64,000 nt of DNA from Phymatolithon calcareum (Eukaryota; Rhodophyta; Florideophyceae; Hapalidiales), in assembly GCA_977006965.1 (NCBI GenBank), contig OZ345359.1:930001-994000 (forward strand), written 5' to 3'. The position numbers were made by a program, and so were the translations under genes. Positions 41,175-51,856 of the stretch are shown piece by piece (the first letter of the stretch is position 1; each line of letters starts with the position of its first letter). The notes under the pieces were generated by a model that did no database searches, was not told the origin of the DNA, and worked only from the letters and a program-made list of their open reading frames with translations.

Positions 41175-42574
41175 TGGTCAAAAATGACTTTTTTTCAGAT
41201 GCGATGCACACGTGTTAGAATGTCATACAGTGGCAGATCTCAATCTCCATAGGAGTTAAAATTCACGTATTCCTCTCAACGCAACCGACCTTTTGTTAGA
41301 AATGTACGTGAGTTGCAGTGATGAGGGGCAAAACATCTTTGACTTATATGCGCGCCCGGATCAGAAGCGTATCAAATTACTGTGAAAATGTTTTGCCTGT
41401 GCACTAACGGAGGCTGATACTGAACTGTAGCGTCCTTATGACGCAGCAGTACTTTTGTTCTCGTATTAAAGTAGACCTGTGGCTATTCACTCGGGTCAGA
41501 GAGACGTAACTCCGCCGATCGGTGAGAAAGGCCTTATCGTCGGTCTTTCCAACCACCTCTTTCTTGCGTATTTAAAGTTTGAGAATCGACTGCAGGCATT
41601 ACGTCCCCATATACACTAATCATTCGCTTTACCACACAGAACAACCCACACCTTTGGCCTGCTATCCTGAGAGAAAATTCGGAGGGAACCAGAAGTGAGA
41701 ACATGGTTTACATGCAAACGCTATGCAAACGCTATGCAAAAAAGTATGCGTGGTCAACATTCACTAAGGGAGCATTGAGCGAAGTTACTGGGAGGAACAA
41801 CAACTGAACTAACCAACGACCAAGAAACTCCTACAACCAGACAGATTGAATATTATTAACGGAACAGATGACAAACGTGACTGAAAAGAACTCGATCAGC
41901 CACAACTCTTTCTGTGACAACATGGATTAGAACGGTCGTCCAAATTCTACTGCGATCCTACATATCCAGCGAAATCGGACGACTGAACTCTAAGCCTTTC
42001 CCTCCACTGGAAGAGGATTTTTTGAAGCTAGGGCTACGACGCTAAAACTGAGCCTGGGTTTCATGGATTGAGCAGATTAGCGGAGCTACAAGGAGAGTTG
42101 CAGCTGAAACTCATCTCACTTGAAGTGTCATGAGTGTCACGATTCATTTGCACTCTCTGCGACGGTATCGCGATCCACACACTACGCCGGAAAGCAACAA
42201 AATATCACGAGCTCGATCATGTGCTAATCTTGTAGGATGTAGCGGTGTATCACGTGTCAGATGCTAAGGAGACACCGGAGCTTTCACTGACGTCTACTTC
42301 GACATTTTCTATCTATTGAGCTAATGTGAGGCGAAATAGAGGCATGCTACGGCTCATCACGTTTACGAAATCCACGGAATAAATGGGAGGTTTCACGGAC
42401 AAGATGGAAAAACTGGACTTCATGGGTGTCTGCTCTTGGGCCACCGGTGGATGAACGGGCATTGCGGAAAAAGGAATCATCGACGAGGAACTGCCAAGGC
42501 CCATTGCCAGGAGCTTAAGAAACACCATGAAACACCAGAGAAAACACGCCTTGAAGACGGACAATCGCTTCATC

Positions 42575-42895
42575 AAATGTTCGTTTCAGCTACAGCTAAT
42601 TATCGTCAGGTCGTGAGCTATGAGGACGCGACGGTCAGCCGGTAATTCCAATCAAAGCTGTATCAACGAGAAGAGGAGTGAGCAAACGTCAAATCCGGGC
42701 ACCGGATGCAAACAAGAAACCAGACATCCTCCTTGCGGCTACACAGGGCGGCTGAAGAGATGATATTAATGAACCCCAATTCCTCGGCGGTCTGCAAATT
42801 TAGGCAGATCAGTTAGCTTTGGCAAACTACAGCGCAATCGAATTCCAATTAGGACCAACTTTCCAGCCGTCACGTTTTGAAGAAGCAGAATTCAG
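42575..42895. repeat. Dispersed repeat B, right copy
   Basis: This is the inverted relative of 38035-38350, here with the coding remnant on the plus strand, interrupted by stops. The copies are 4.5 kb apart and too diverged for a recent duplication. Confidence 0.6.
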
Positions 42896-43022
42896 GGGAT
42901 ATTGAATCCCTACTGGAATACATTTCAAGGATTTCGATGTGTGAAAAAGCGCCAGTGGTTCGCCGATTGCAAGTGCGGCCTCCTGCACGTGGATAAGGAC
43001 TGTCGCTCAAATAAGTACATTT

Positions 43023-43072
43023 TGTCTGTCATACTCCCGCCGAGGGTACCCTCGGCGGGAGTATGACAGACA
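43023..43072. repeat. Perfect 50-bp palindrome
   Basis: TGTCTGTCATACTCCCGCCG and its exact continuation mirror around GGTACC, with no mismatch over 25-bp arms and no loop. It is flanked by ordinary AT-rich DNA. It is either a minimal fold-back remnant or, less likely, a cloning or assembly artefact. Confidence 0.9.
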
Positions 43073-44568
43073 TAATTACAGAAAGCTTCGCTCGGCTTAT
43101 TGTCGATGCATCAGATTTCGATGCATCAATCTGGCTTGATGTTCCTTGATGCAGCGGGCTGAGTCTCAGAGTCACGCAAGCGAACTCATCAATCTGCTGA
43201 CCAGGGAGTCGCATACAATGAGAAGTTTGCTTGTTTTTTCCATCGGGGTGGGGAGCGAAGGTGACGCGCATGTACAGGAAATTGGGCGATAAGCGATTTG
43301 ACAAGTTTGCTGGTCGGTGCATTCGATGCGCGTCGTCTCAGGACGGACCAACAGAGGCGGCAAACCACCAGCATACAGCTGCAGACGTTGGCGTCTCTTT
43401 TTCTCTAGATCGCAGTCAGAACGAGAACAAGGCCATTGTGCGATTATGCAATGTGACCATCTGTTGTTCAAGACCGACAACAGGCAGCAATTCTCCGCAA
43501 CTGGGAAGGATGAGGATCTTTGACCAACTGCGAATAACTGCGAACAATCCTCCTAATATATCTCGTCCAATTATTCGCATCGAACATCAAGGAGAGTCCG
43601 GCGAATACGCTTATCGAGTCCTCCTGCAGGTGCTCGTGTGAAAACCATCTCGCGAAGATCAAGCACAGCGTACTGCATTCACGTCCGCAATCGATAACCG
43701 TACCCGTGAGGCTGACCGTTCGATGCTTCCCTGTCCTAGGTCCGAGCCATCGAAAATCCATAGTTTTGGCGGAATTGCATTTCTATGCTATTCGCCTCTG
43801 CATGGTAGCAAGAAATTAACAATGGAGGTCGTCAATGTTGCGGGTAAGTGACCGATAGTGCTCGTGCAAATCCGTGGCTTATTTCAGCAAAAGGCCGCAA
43901 CGTCTGCGGATGCCAACGACACGGCAAAATCCGTAACACGGGTCATGCACTATTGTTTGCGAAAGTGCACCACGATTGCGAGCCGCGGAGCTTCAGAAAA
44001 CCGCCGTCGACAAATGTTGTGCGGGGAGATTGTCAGTGCTTGCGACATCGCAATTGTTTCACAGTGCTGGCGCCACCCCCATTCGCAGCAAACCCCACAT
44101 TTTTTATGAAAAATAACCCTGTCCCCGCGGTGAATAGCCATGCCAGCGTACTGAAGTAAGCACTGAGCTGTTTGCCAAAAAATAGCATCGACTTGACGAA
44201 GATTGAAAGCAAGCTGGTTTGCAGCCTCGGTTTTGTCGGAGTTCTTTGGCTTTCCTGGCGGGTAATTTCGTACAGTTCTGGAATGTGCAGTATTGTGAGG
44301 CGTGCACTGCGTATGCTTCGAGTGTCGGAGTGGCAGGACCCGTTCGATAGAGCTTGGTCCCAAGAAAAAGTGTGCTTATCACGCTACTGCATTCATGCTG
44401 CGAAGCGAAACGCCATTGTAGCAGCGAAATATTGCTTTCTGCGGGCGCTGGAATTGGAAAAATGTTACTTTCTTTTTCCAATCCGCCTCAAGCTTCCATT
44501 TCGCAGCGTAAATCTGGGCGCCTGACGTCTGCGCCTTGTATCCTTGGGGATTAGAGACTGTTTTCACC

Positions 44569-44856
44569 ATGACATCTAGTCAGGAACTTGCCCGTGAGCG
44601 TTGCCGCTCGCTAGCGGACTTCGTAGGCGCATCAGTTTTACTCGAGCATTCTGTGCCGCGCCTCTCTTACCTATTTAGTCCAGCTTTGCTCCCGTCTTTT
44701 TATTACGTGCTTGCTTCAATATCTGCGTGCTTCTTTTGCCTACGGTTTAGAGCAAGCGATTCTAGACTTCTGAACAGAGACGCGAAGAACGATGGTGATC
44801 AACTTCTATTGATCGAAAGCTTCTGGAACAGTATTTCGTCTGCTGTAGAAGGTTAG
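44569..44856 (+). CDS. Hypothetical small membrane protein
   Basis: 95 residues from the ATG at 44569 (MTSSQELARERCRSLADFVG). Residues about 35-65 are a long hydrophobic segment ending in basic residues, consistent with one membrane helix. The stop codon overlaps a GAAG-GTTAGT that could be a splice donor, so the gene may continue. No homology was recognised, and it may be chance. Confidence 0.25.
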   Translation: MTSSQELARERCRSLADFVGASVLLEHSVPRLSYLFSPALLPSFYYVLASISACFFCLRFRASDSRLLNRDAKNDGDQLLLIESFWNSISSAVEG

Positions 44857-45375
44857 TCTGCCCATCAACGAGAGAAGACGAAAAGCTGGGACTCCCTAGG
44901 ACTGGCCTCCTGCCTGGTGACTCAGTCCATGCGCCATTTTTTATATTCTGCATTTCCCCCGAGTGAGGTTAGGAGCACTTCGAAGGTCTAAGTTCGCAAT
45001 GCGGATTGGAGAGGAGAAGTTACACGGTCGAGCGCCTTCTCTGCCTTCTGGACGTCCTGCACGGGACGACTCCCGGCACAGCAACCGCGGGAATCCTATG
45101 CTGCGCTAGGATGCGTGCATTACATAGCAGGAAGATCTCTGGGCCATCACTTAATCATAACCTTGAGCGGCAATAAAACTGCCTTGAGGCATTGTTACAC
45201 CGTGCAACACGTTTTGTAGGACAGAGTCGATTCCAGTCTAGTGTGCCGTCCTCCTGGTGTCTTTCTGGAAATTACGTGTAGGGCTCTCAGCATCATCGGC
45301 TAGGGCATAGCTACTGTATTTATGCCTTCAACCCTGGACTGGGGGGCAAGCACGTGACAGCACGCTCCACTTCCG

Positions 45376-47049
45376 ATGCATTCCGAGAAACAAGAGCCCA
45401 GCCGAGCTGCGAAACCACCACCTGAGCATGAAGTCACCACCGTTTCTACGATTCGCAAATTCATGATCGGTCTATCTGGCTCCCTTTCACAGGCTTTGTT
45501 TTCCTACCGAGCCACGGTTTCTCCTGGAAAAGAACGTAATCTTGAAAACAGGGAAAAGTCATGTGGGACCTATCTCGGCTTGCTGCCCGAAGAAGCAGCC
45601 GAAAAAATAATTCGCCAGGTCAGCTCAGCTCCGAGAATCTTGAAATGGAGAGAATATGTGGAGCCCTCCGATATGTTCACGCTTTTCAAGTGCGATTGTG
45701 TGATTTCATATACGGCTAAGAAATTGTTGTACAAACTGGACACATCCAGGAAATCAAGAAGTCCGAATACCTATAGCGCCAAAAACGCGGAACATGATCA
45801 CTTGCTTCTCAATGAACTTCTTTCTGAAGGTGCACAAGCATTCACTGACTTAGTCATTGTGAACACTATCCGGTTCTCTCGTTGCGTGCAAAGTTTCCCG
45901 AACCTGAAGATTCTATCGATATCGGGATACCAGTTTCATTTGGCTCTCAACGCCACCCTGTTGACCGGCTGCAAGCTGCATACATTGAAACTGAGGGGGG
46001 AATCGTTATGGAAAAATGACGTTCTCAGTATAGTGTCGCATTGCACAGACTTGAAATGCTTGCACCTTCGATTTGCATATATCCCGAGCTACCTCTTGAA
46101 AACTCTTTTCGGAGGAATTGGATTCGGACTTCACGAGCTACATTTGGAGACATTCCAATGCGGCATCAATGGACAGGACGAAACTGGTGATGTCCTGAAG
46201 AACTGGATCGTCTTCAGTCTTCAGGAATTCGCTCGATTCTGCCACAACATTCGATCAATCGCTTTTAAGGGATGCAACATGTTCCGGTACACCGCAGAGT
46301 ACACTGCATTATGCGCGTGGTATGGATCGCAGCTTGAGTCACTGTATCTGCAGCAGTGTGCGGTGCCAACGATGTTCCTACATGACATCGTCTTGTTCTG
46401 CACAGAAGTAACTCTTCGTGGTGATGCAGTGGAATGCGGTTTGGAAATGTTGTCGGTAATGGGCCCAAGAGTTGGGGAAGTTGTTCTTCTGCCCAGATTC
46501 GACGAGGTTGATGATGCTCGACTAAAGTCCATCGCATCGCATTGCCTAAACCTGAGGAAAATCAGAATTGAGCCTCCAAGCTGCAACATTTTTGATCTTT
46601 TCTCATACCCTGAACTACGGCTGCATGACGTCACCATCGCCAACTCTCTGCGCGTATGCAATGCTAGCGTTATTTTCCAGGCTCTCGCGAAAACCAAGTC
46701 GATCCGTATACTTCACTATTATGGTCCAATGCCTAGTGATGATTCCTTTCACAACTTCGCGAGTGAAAACCAGGAGCTTCAGGGTATTGAAATCAGGCGT
46801 ATGGATGACCGTCCTTCTTGTGCGTGCGGCTCCGCCATAGAAGCTGGCCCCGTTCCAGTCTGGGTTTCAACGGTTAAAACATTGGCAGGTTGTCCGCGGT
46901 TACAGAACGTGATCCTCCAGTGCGGGAAGTTCCATTTCAATTCAACTTTCAAGTCAAGTTCCTATCCACCACACCAAGAGCTATGCGACGCCTTCCGTTC
47001 GCACCACAATTTCTCAGCGCTCATCTGTGGCTGGTGGTATATTTTATAG
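45376..47049 (+). CDS. Leucine-rich-repeat protein (F-box/LRR-like)
   Basis: 557 residues. A short disordered head is followed by GLLPEEAAEKIIRQVSSA (about 75-92), which resembles a degenerate F-box helix. From about 165 on run irregular LRRs of 25-30 residues, such as FPNLKILSISGY, CKLHTLKLRGE, CTDLKCLHLRF, SQLESLYLQQC, CLNLRKIRIEP and CPRLQNVILQ. This AMN1/FBXL-like style suggests a substrate-binding subunit of an SCF ubiquitin ligase, but the F-box call is weak. No signal peptide or kinase domain was seen. Long, intact and with even protein-like composition, it is probably a real, intronless gene. Confidence 0.65.
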   Translation: MHSEKQEPSRAAKPPPEHEVTTVSTIRKFMIGLSGSLSQALFSYRATVSPGKERNLENREKSCGTYLGLLPEEAAEKIIRQVSSAPRILKWREYVEPSDMFTLFKCDCVISYTAKKLLYKLDTSRKSRSPNTYSAKNAEHDHLLLNELLSEGAQAFTDLVIVNTIRFSRCVQSFPNLKILSISGYQFHLALNATLLTGCKLHTLKLRGESLWKNDVLSIVSHCTDLKCLHLRFAYIPSYLLKTLFGGIGFGLHELHLETFQCGINGQDETGDVLKNWIVFSLQEFARFCHNIRSIAFKGCNMFRYTAEYTALCAWYGSQLESLYLQQCAVPTMFLHDIVLFCTEVTLRGDAVECGLEMLSVMGPRVGEVVLLPRFDEVDDARLKSIASHCLNLRKIRIEPPSCNIFDLFSYPELRLHDVTIANSLRVCNASVIFQALAKTKSIRILHYYGPMPSDDSFHNFASENQELQGIEIRRMDDRPSCACGSAIEAGPVPVWVSTVKTLAGCPRLQNVILQCGKFHFNSTFKSSSYPPHQELCDAFRSHHNFSALICGWWYIL

Positions 47050-47431
47050 CCGCTAACCCGTTCCTACCGTATCGTCTTCGACGGAGAGCAAGAAAACAGA
47101 GTTTAAGCTGCACGATGAAAGCGGCGGAGCGGAAGCAGTTACCATAATTGTTTCAAAAAGGTGACACAGCTTCTTATCGAGCGACTACCTTCTAAGCACT
47201 TGTTTAATCACTGTTCTTCACGTTCTGGGATTTTGTAAAATGGATAATAATTGTACTCGATCGAGACGGGAGACGACGAAAGATGCTTAGGCTCAGTTGT
47301 GAGATGGCCAGAATGGTTTTCAGGTACCGTGCCTCTTTGGAGAGTGTACTCTTGTCGATGAGAAACAGTAAAACTATACTCGACGGCGACTCTCTGACCG
47401 TACCGGCCTTGGACAGAAGGGATATGCAATG
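47050..47431. other. 3' flank of the LRR gene
   Basis: No gene was recognised. The right end borders the 3' terminus of an old LINE copy. Confidence 0.4.
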
Positions 47432-49595
47432 AATTATTTAAAAGCTCCCAACGCCTTACCGTGGAGTAACAGGGTTAGCTTTTCGAACGGTTTTCTAATG
47501 TAGCATAGTCTGGACACTGATGACCTCCTTAATTCGAATATCTCTACGAAGTGCACTTGAGAGTCGTTTGCACACATCTTCCACATCAGGGCCCATCTGC
47601 GATAATGATAAAATGCGTTAGAGGGGATATATGTTGATTTATTTTAAAAGCTCCCAAAGCCTCAATTTGAGTAACAGGGTAGCTTCTCGCTGTTTTCGAT
47701 ACTCATCTCTCTACTCTCCTTCTAATATCTCCTTAATTCGAATTTCTCTCCCTGTGAGGGCCCGAGTAAGTCTTTTGCATTCATATTCCGTTTCTTGGTC
47801 CATCTTCATAGACCGTAGTATACGTTGCAACACGATAAGCTCCACCACAGCACCAGTCCCAAAGTATTTCGCCAGAATGGATTTTCTCCACAAAGGAACT
47901 CTGTTGAAAATGACTCTTAGGCATCTCAACCTCGCAGTTCTGTCCCTTATATATGGCACTCCGGGTAGGTCGTCCGGTACGCCGATCGGGATTTTAACTG
48001 TCCGATCCTCTTCTTCCAACGACCAGACTTGGACTGTTGCTTGTAGGCGTCGCGTTTTTGACACCATACCTTCTTCCGCTTGTTTCAGAGCTTCTTTAAG
48101 GTGTTCCTCTTCCCCGAGATACCCAATGTCCTTTGATACGTCTTCCAGATCATCTTCTTTTCCCTGGTATTCTTCTGAAAGCTCCAGGAACTTCCTCCGT
48201 CTTACCAAGCTTAAAGCGAACCTTCCAGCCTGGTGCATTCTCCTCATCTGTGGGCTGGCGAGACGGCAGAGCACTCGCATTCTCTCCCTTCGATATTCGG
48301 CATATTTTCCGAAAACTTATCTGTAGAAATGACCTTCTGCTGTTTCAGTTGCCGATAGTAGTCGTTTCGTGATCGGTGTCAGGTGAATGGCATACTCCCA
48401 TTTGGGGAGAATCAGCGACTTGAAAATCCTGATGCACGTGGTTGGTTGGAGTCCTCTGACGTTCAAGCCAATTTGGCGGAGTTTGCGTGTGCATCCCATC
48501 GCATTCCGAACTCATGAGATTGCTGTATCGTCGGTGACTCTGTTGTTGTTCATACTGATCCCGAGGTAGGACAGTCTCCAGGCCTGGTGCAGCTCTTTTC
48601 CTGCGAGGAAGAATTTCTTCTTTGGGAGTCCTTTGTACTTAAGGACCTCGCTCTTTCCTGGCTTCGTGTTCCATTTCATGGAGTTCTCGGCTGCCCACTT
48701 CGTAGCTATGTCCAATAGTTTTTCAATCCTTTTGCATCCTTTGCCTGAAAAAGAACGTCATCCGCAAATAGCTGCGCTGGATGGTCAGACACTGTTCTTG
48801 TTACTTGGGCGGCAGCTTCGGCGAACGTATCCATGAATATGTTATATAGGCACGGACTAACCGGGGAGCCCTGCGGAGCACCTCAGTCGATAATGCACCA
48901 CGTTTTCGTTTCATCTCCTGCCGACGTAATCCACGACGGTTTCATCAGGTAAGATACCATCTTTGTTATGTGCACCGGCAATTTTTTCTTCAGTCGCTCG
49001 AGAAGGATATCCCTCGGGACGCTGTCATACGCTGCTGACAAGTCAAGTACAGCAACGAACGGGTGACCATTTTGCATAGTATTCTTTGCGCGAAGTATGG
49101 CCAAATATGTGCTCTTGTCTCTCCGAAAACCCAGCTGTGCTCTGTTAAACCGGTAGTGATCCCTTATGTATGAGTCTAGGGCGGAATCGATTATCTTCCT
49201 GACCTGACTCAGTAGAGAGATAGGCCTGTAGTTTACCGCAATGTGTACTGGGCCTTTCTTGTAGAGGGGAATAAGTGTTGCTTGCCGCCATTGTCGTGGG
49301 AGGCACCTCAAGCGCCCGCATGTCTCCCACAGAACCAGAATCAATTCGAAACCGACCTCCTTGTTTGCGTGTAGCATCTCCACAGCAAAGCCGTCTGGGG
49401 CCACAGCTTTTCCTCTTGACGCTCTGTTAAAGGTAAAATGCGTTAGAGCGCAACCAGATCAATTACCGCTGTGGTACCAAAGTACGCACCCAGTATCGAT
49501 TTTCTCCACAATGGCGGCCTATTAAAATCAGCCTCCGGCATCCCAGCCGTGTCGTCCTGTCTCTTAAACAGAGGACCCCTGGCCGTTTGAAACAT
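47432..49595 (-). mobile_element. LINE family 1, older copy, split by a younger LINE
   Basis: 47432-47608 (3' end, RIKEV segment, GGGAGCTTTTAAATAA terminus) and 49449-49595 (matching TTTTCTCCACAA and the following coding) are two parts of one 5'-truncated LINE. The younger copy at 47624-49433 lies between them with a 15-bp duplication. Joining the parts restores collinearity with the younger copy. Confidence 0.75.
47624..49433 (-). mobile_element. LINE family 1, 5'-truncated insertion with 15-bp TSD
   Basis: Minus strand. 48883-49404 encodes the RT start: VAPDGFAVEML, YRPISLLSQ, QLGFRRDKST and motif A AVLDLSAAYDSV. The motif C F-A-D-D box follows near 48760 in another frame. Then come thumb and C-terminal parts (48512-48715, 48317-48499, 47711-48280). 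Frameshifts separate the segments. The element ends GGGAGCTTTTAAAATAA. TAAAATGCGTTAGAG is repeated exactly at 47609-47623 and 49434-49448. The 5' truncation falls just before the RT core. Confidence 0.85.
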
Positions 49596-50129
49596 ATTAT
49601 ATGACGCCTGCGTTGTTTACTACAATGATCTCATTGGACATTTCTTTTTAAAGTCCCTATATATGGGCTGTGGACGTCAAAGAGTTAAATTTTCAGACAC
49701 TTCAAATATTCTTGTTAGCTCTTTGGGACTGAAATGTTTGCGTGTAATTCTGCAGGCAAGTGGAGCACTAGCACAGAAATCCTTTTTGAGCAAGAGCTCT
49801 CCTCTCACTATCGTCAGCCCTCACTCCATCCCTTACGTAAGGGATGGAGTGAGGGCTGTACTGACGAGCGGCAGGCTGAGAAGAAGCGTGCTCACCAGAC
49901 AATTAGCTAGCAGGATTCACGCCCTGTCGTAATCTAAGTAGAGGTAAAAATAGAAGCGCTGCTTGCTAGCCCCATGAGGGAATAAGCGTTCATTATTTTT
50001 TAGTGGAGACGCTTGGCCCGACGTTAAGCCATTGACGGGATGCGGAGAAACGCGTCAGTGACAAACATGAGGGGCCATGGGCAATGCAAAATCAAAGAAG
50101 CGGCAGCTGTATAGCTTGCGTGCAAAGAT
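49596..50129. other. Intergenic with a 44-bp perfect palindrome
   Basis: No gene was recognised. A palindrome centred at 49836/49837 is the only clear structure. Confidence 0.5.
49815..49858. repeat. 44-bp perfect palindrome
   Basis: Arms of 22 bp mirror around TTACGTAA without a loop (CATCCCTTACGTAAGGGATG core). After a 2-base offset, TCGTCAG (49811-49817) and CTGACGA (49861-49867) extend the symmetry. Confidence 0.9.
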
Positions 50130-50460
50130 TGTGTTGTTGTCACTTTTCATTCTTTCATTCATTTTGCGTATTCCCCTTTTGGGGCTAGCACCACTTTGAG
50201 GGCATAAGCTTCTTCCATTCTAATCTATGTGTTGCGAGTTTGACTGCTGCTTGCACGTCGAGGTTCGGGACGTCGCCAAAGATTGACTCTGGGGTTGGTC
50301 GGACGCAATGAAGTAGCTCTTGACGAACCAAGCGACTTTTGTCCATCGTAAGAATGTGTCCGAACCAACTCCATCGCATGTCTCTGGCGCACAATACCAC
50401 ATCGATAGTGGGGCTCCTAGACTCGTCGGCAATTTGTTGCTACTTTTGGTAATCACTGGC
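50130..50460 (-). mobile_element. LINE family 2, 3' fragment
   Basis: Minus-strand reading RDMRWSWFGHILTMDKSRLV is the typical post-RT W-x-G-H-x-x-x-M segment of non-LTR elements. It continues to a stop after PSKWC. The 3' UTR ends in CAAAATGAATGAA-type repeats, as in the fragment at 24216-24405. It is 5' truncated, with frame changes. Confidence 0.75.
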
Positions 50461-51856
50461 ACTTATATCCATGTTGTTGTAACACTCGTGTCCCTTGAAA
50501 CACTCGACCTATGCCTGGGTCTGGGCTCAGCCCTGCTTAACACTTCACCATTCGTCATGCTGACGATAACGATGATGCAAGGGACATATGCCTGTATACT
50601 TTCTGATTTAACGTCAATGCTTAATGTTGGTAGCACAAACCGGAGCTTATCTGTCAACGATTATGTAGCCAGATATCATATGTGCTCAACAAGAGGACCC
50701 ACTTTGGAATTTGGAAAGTGTTACAGGCCATTATTTTTGCTGCAATTAAGTTTAGCAATTAACGACTGAGGAGAGAGAAGGAGGAGAAAAATGCGTTTTG
50801 GTGGGAAAGAAATCGATAGGTGGTACAGTAGTAAATATCTATATTATGCCACTATGAAATGAAAACGTTCTTGTGCAACGGTGCTTGCGGCAATATCGTG
50901 CTTTGGAGGGCAACGAACTATCTATTAAACGTTTCAGTACTGCAGTGCTGAAACGTTTAATAGTGCAGATGAACAACATGTTGGTCTTCTGTACTGTGCA
51001 GTGCTCAGTGCCAATTACAGTGCAATCTTATTGCACTGCGCCTTGGCCGCCAACGGCCATCCTTTTTACCCCCTGTGCACTCGAGGAGCAGAATTTGGAA
51101 AATTTCGGAACGGATATCGAAGTGCGATATCCGGGCATACTCGATATGATGTAATCCGTTCTGACACCTGTTCCCGATGTATGCACATACAGAAACAATT
51201 TTGGAGGACATTGCAATGCGTTGACTGAACGCACCACGTAAAGATAGGAAAAGATAATATTTGGGCAGTCTGCGCATGGGAGAGAAGGGTGTGATCAGCA
51301 TAGCAGCGTAGGTATGAGAGGACAGTCAAGTCGGTGCAACCAGTAGAGTTTGCGCACGTGTACATCAGTACAGACAAGCAGCACCCCCCGCTCGCTCCCC
51401 CTCATGAGCAACCAGCTAGAACGCGCCGCTGCTCGATGGCATGATGCATCCTGCAAGCAGCTGCTTGGCTGCATCCAATCCTGCCCACCATGGCATGACA
51501 TCGTTGGCGGCACAATGTAAAACGCGAGTAGGGTGAAGTAGTTCTACTGCTCCAGAATGATCAGGCTGACACGGTTTAGCACATTCTAGCGCGTAATCAT
51601 CCGACCATGCGTCCTCTCCTCGGAAAGTAGGACGAGCGCTAATGACACGCTCCTATAGGTACCACATTGAGACCAAGCGCCCCAATATCAAAAAACTCAC
51701 CCAGGCGTGCACTAGAACGTTAGCGTACTGCATGGAAAGCCTGTACCAGGTATGTTTCGGAACGAGACGTGGCTCCCCGATAAAGTCGGACCGCATGGAA
51801 ATCAAGAGGAGTGCGCAGGTCTAGTACAATCTTCAGATATTCAGAAAATGTAGTCT
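50461..51856. other. Intergenic with a near-perfect palindrome
   Basis: No recognisable gene. A 42-bp palindrome with a single mismatched pair lies at 50922-50963 (arms CTATTAAACGTTTCAG around CTGCAG). The terminal repeat of the neighbouring transposon should lie in this stretch if the element is complete, but I could not identify it. Confidence 0.45.

Larger units (their letters stand above)
41175..45375. other. Gene-poor stretch with scattered repeats
   Basis: Apart from repeat B (42575-42895), a 50-bp palindrome (43023-43072), an 11-bp tandem motif ATGCAAACGCT at about 41711-41740, and one small possible membrane-protein ORF at 44569-44856, I see nothing. The frames at 43.2-44.4 kb have no recognisable domain. 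Confidence 0.5.

Noticed and set aside
41711-41740. Short repeats as a CRISPR-like array
   Set aside because: Only an 11-bp motif repeated without spacers; the window is eukaryotic and has no cas gene. It is a minor tandem repeat.
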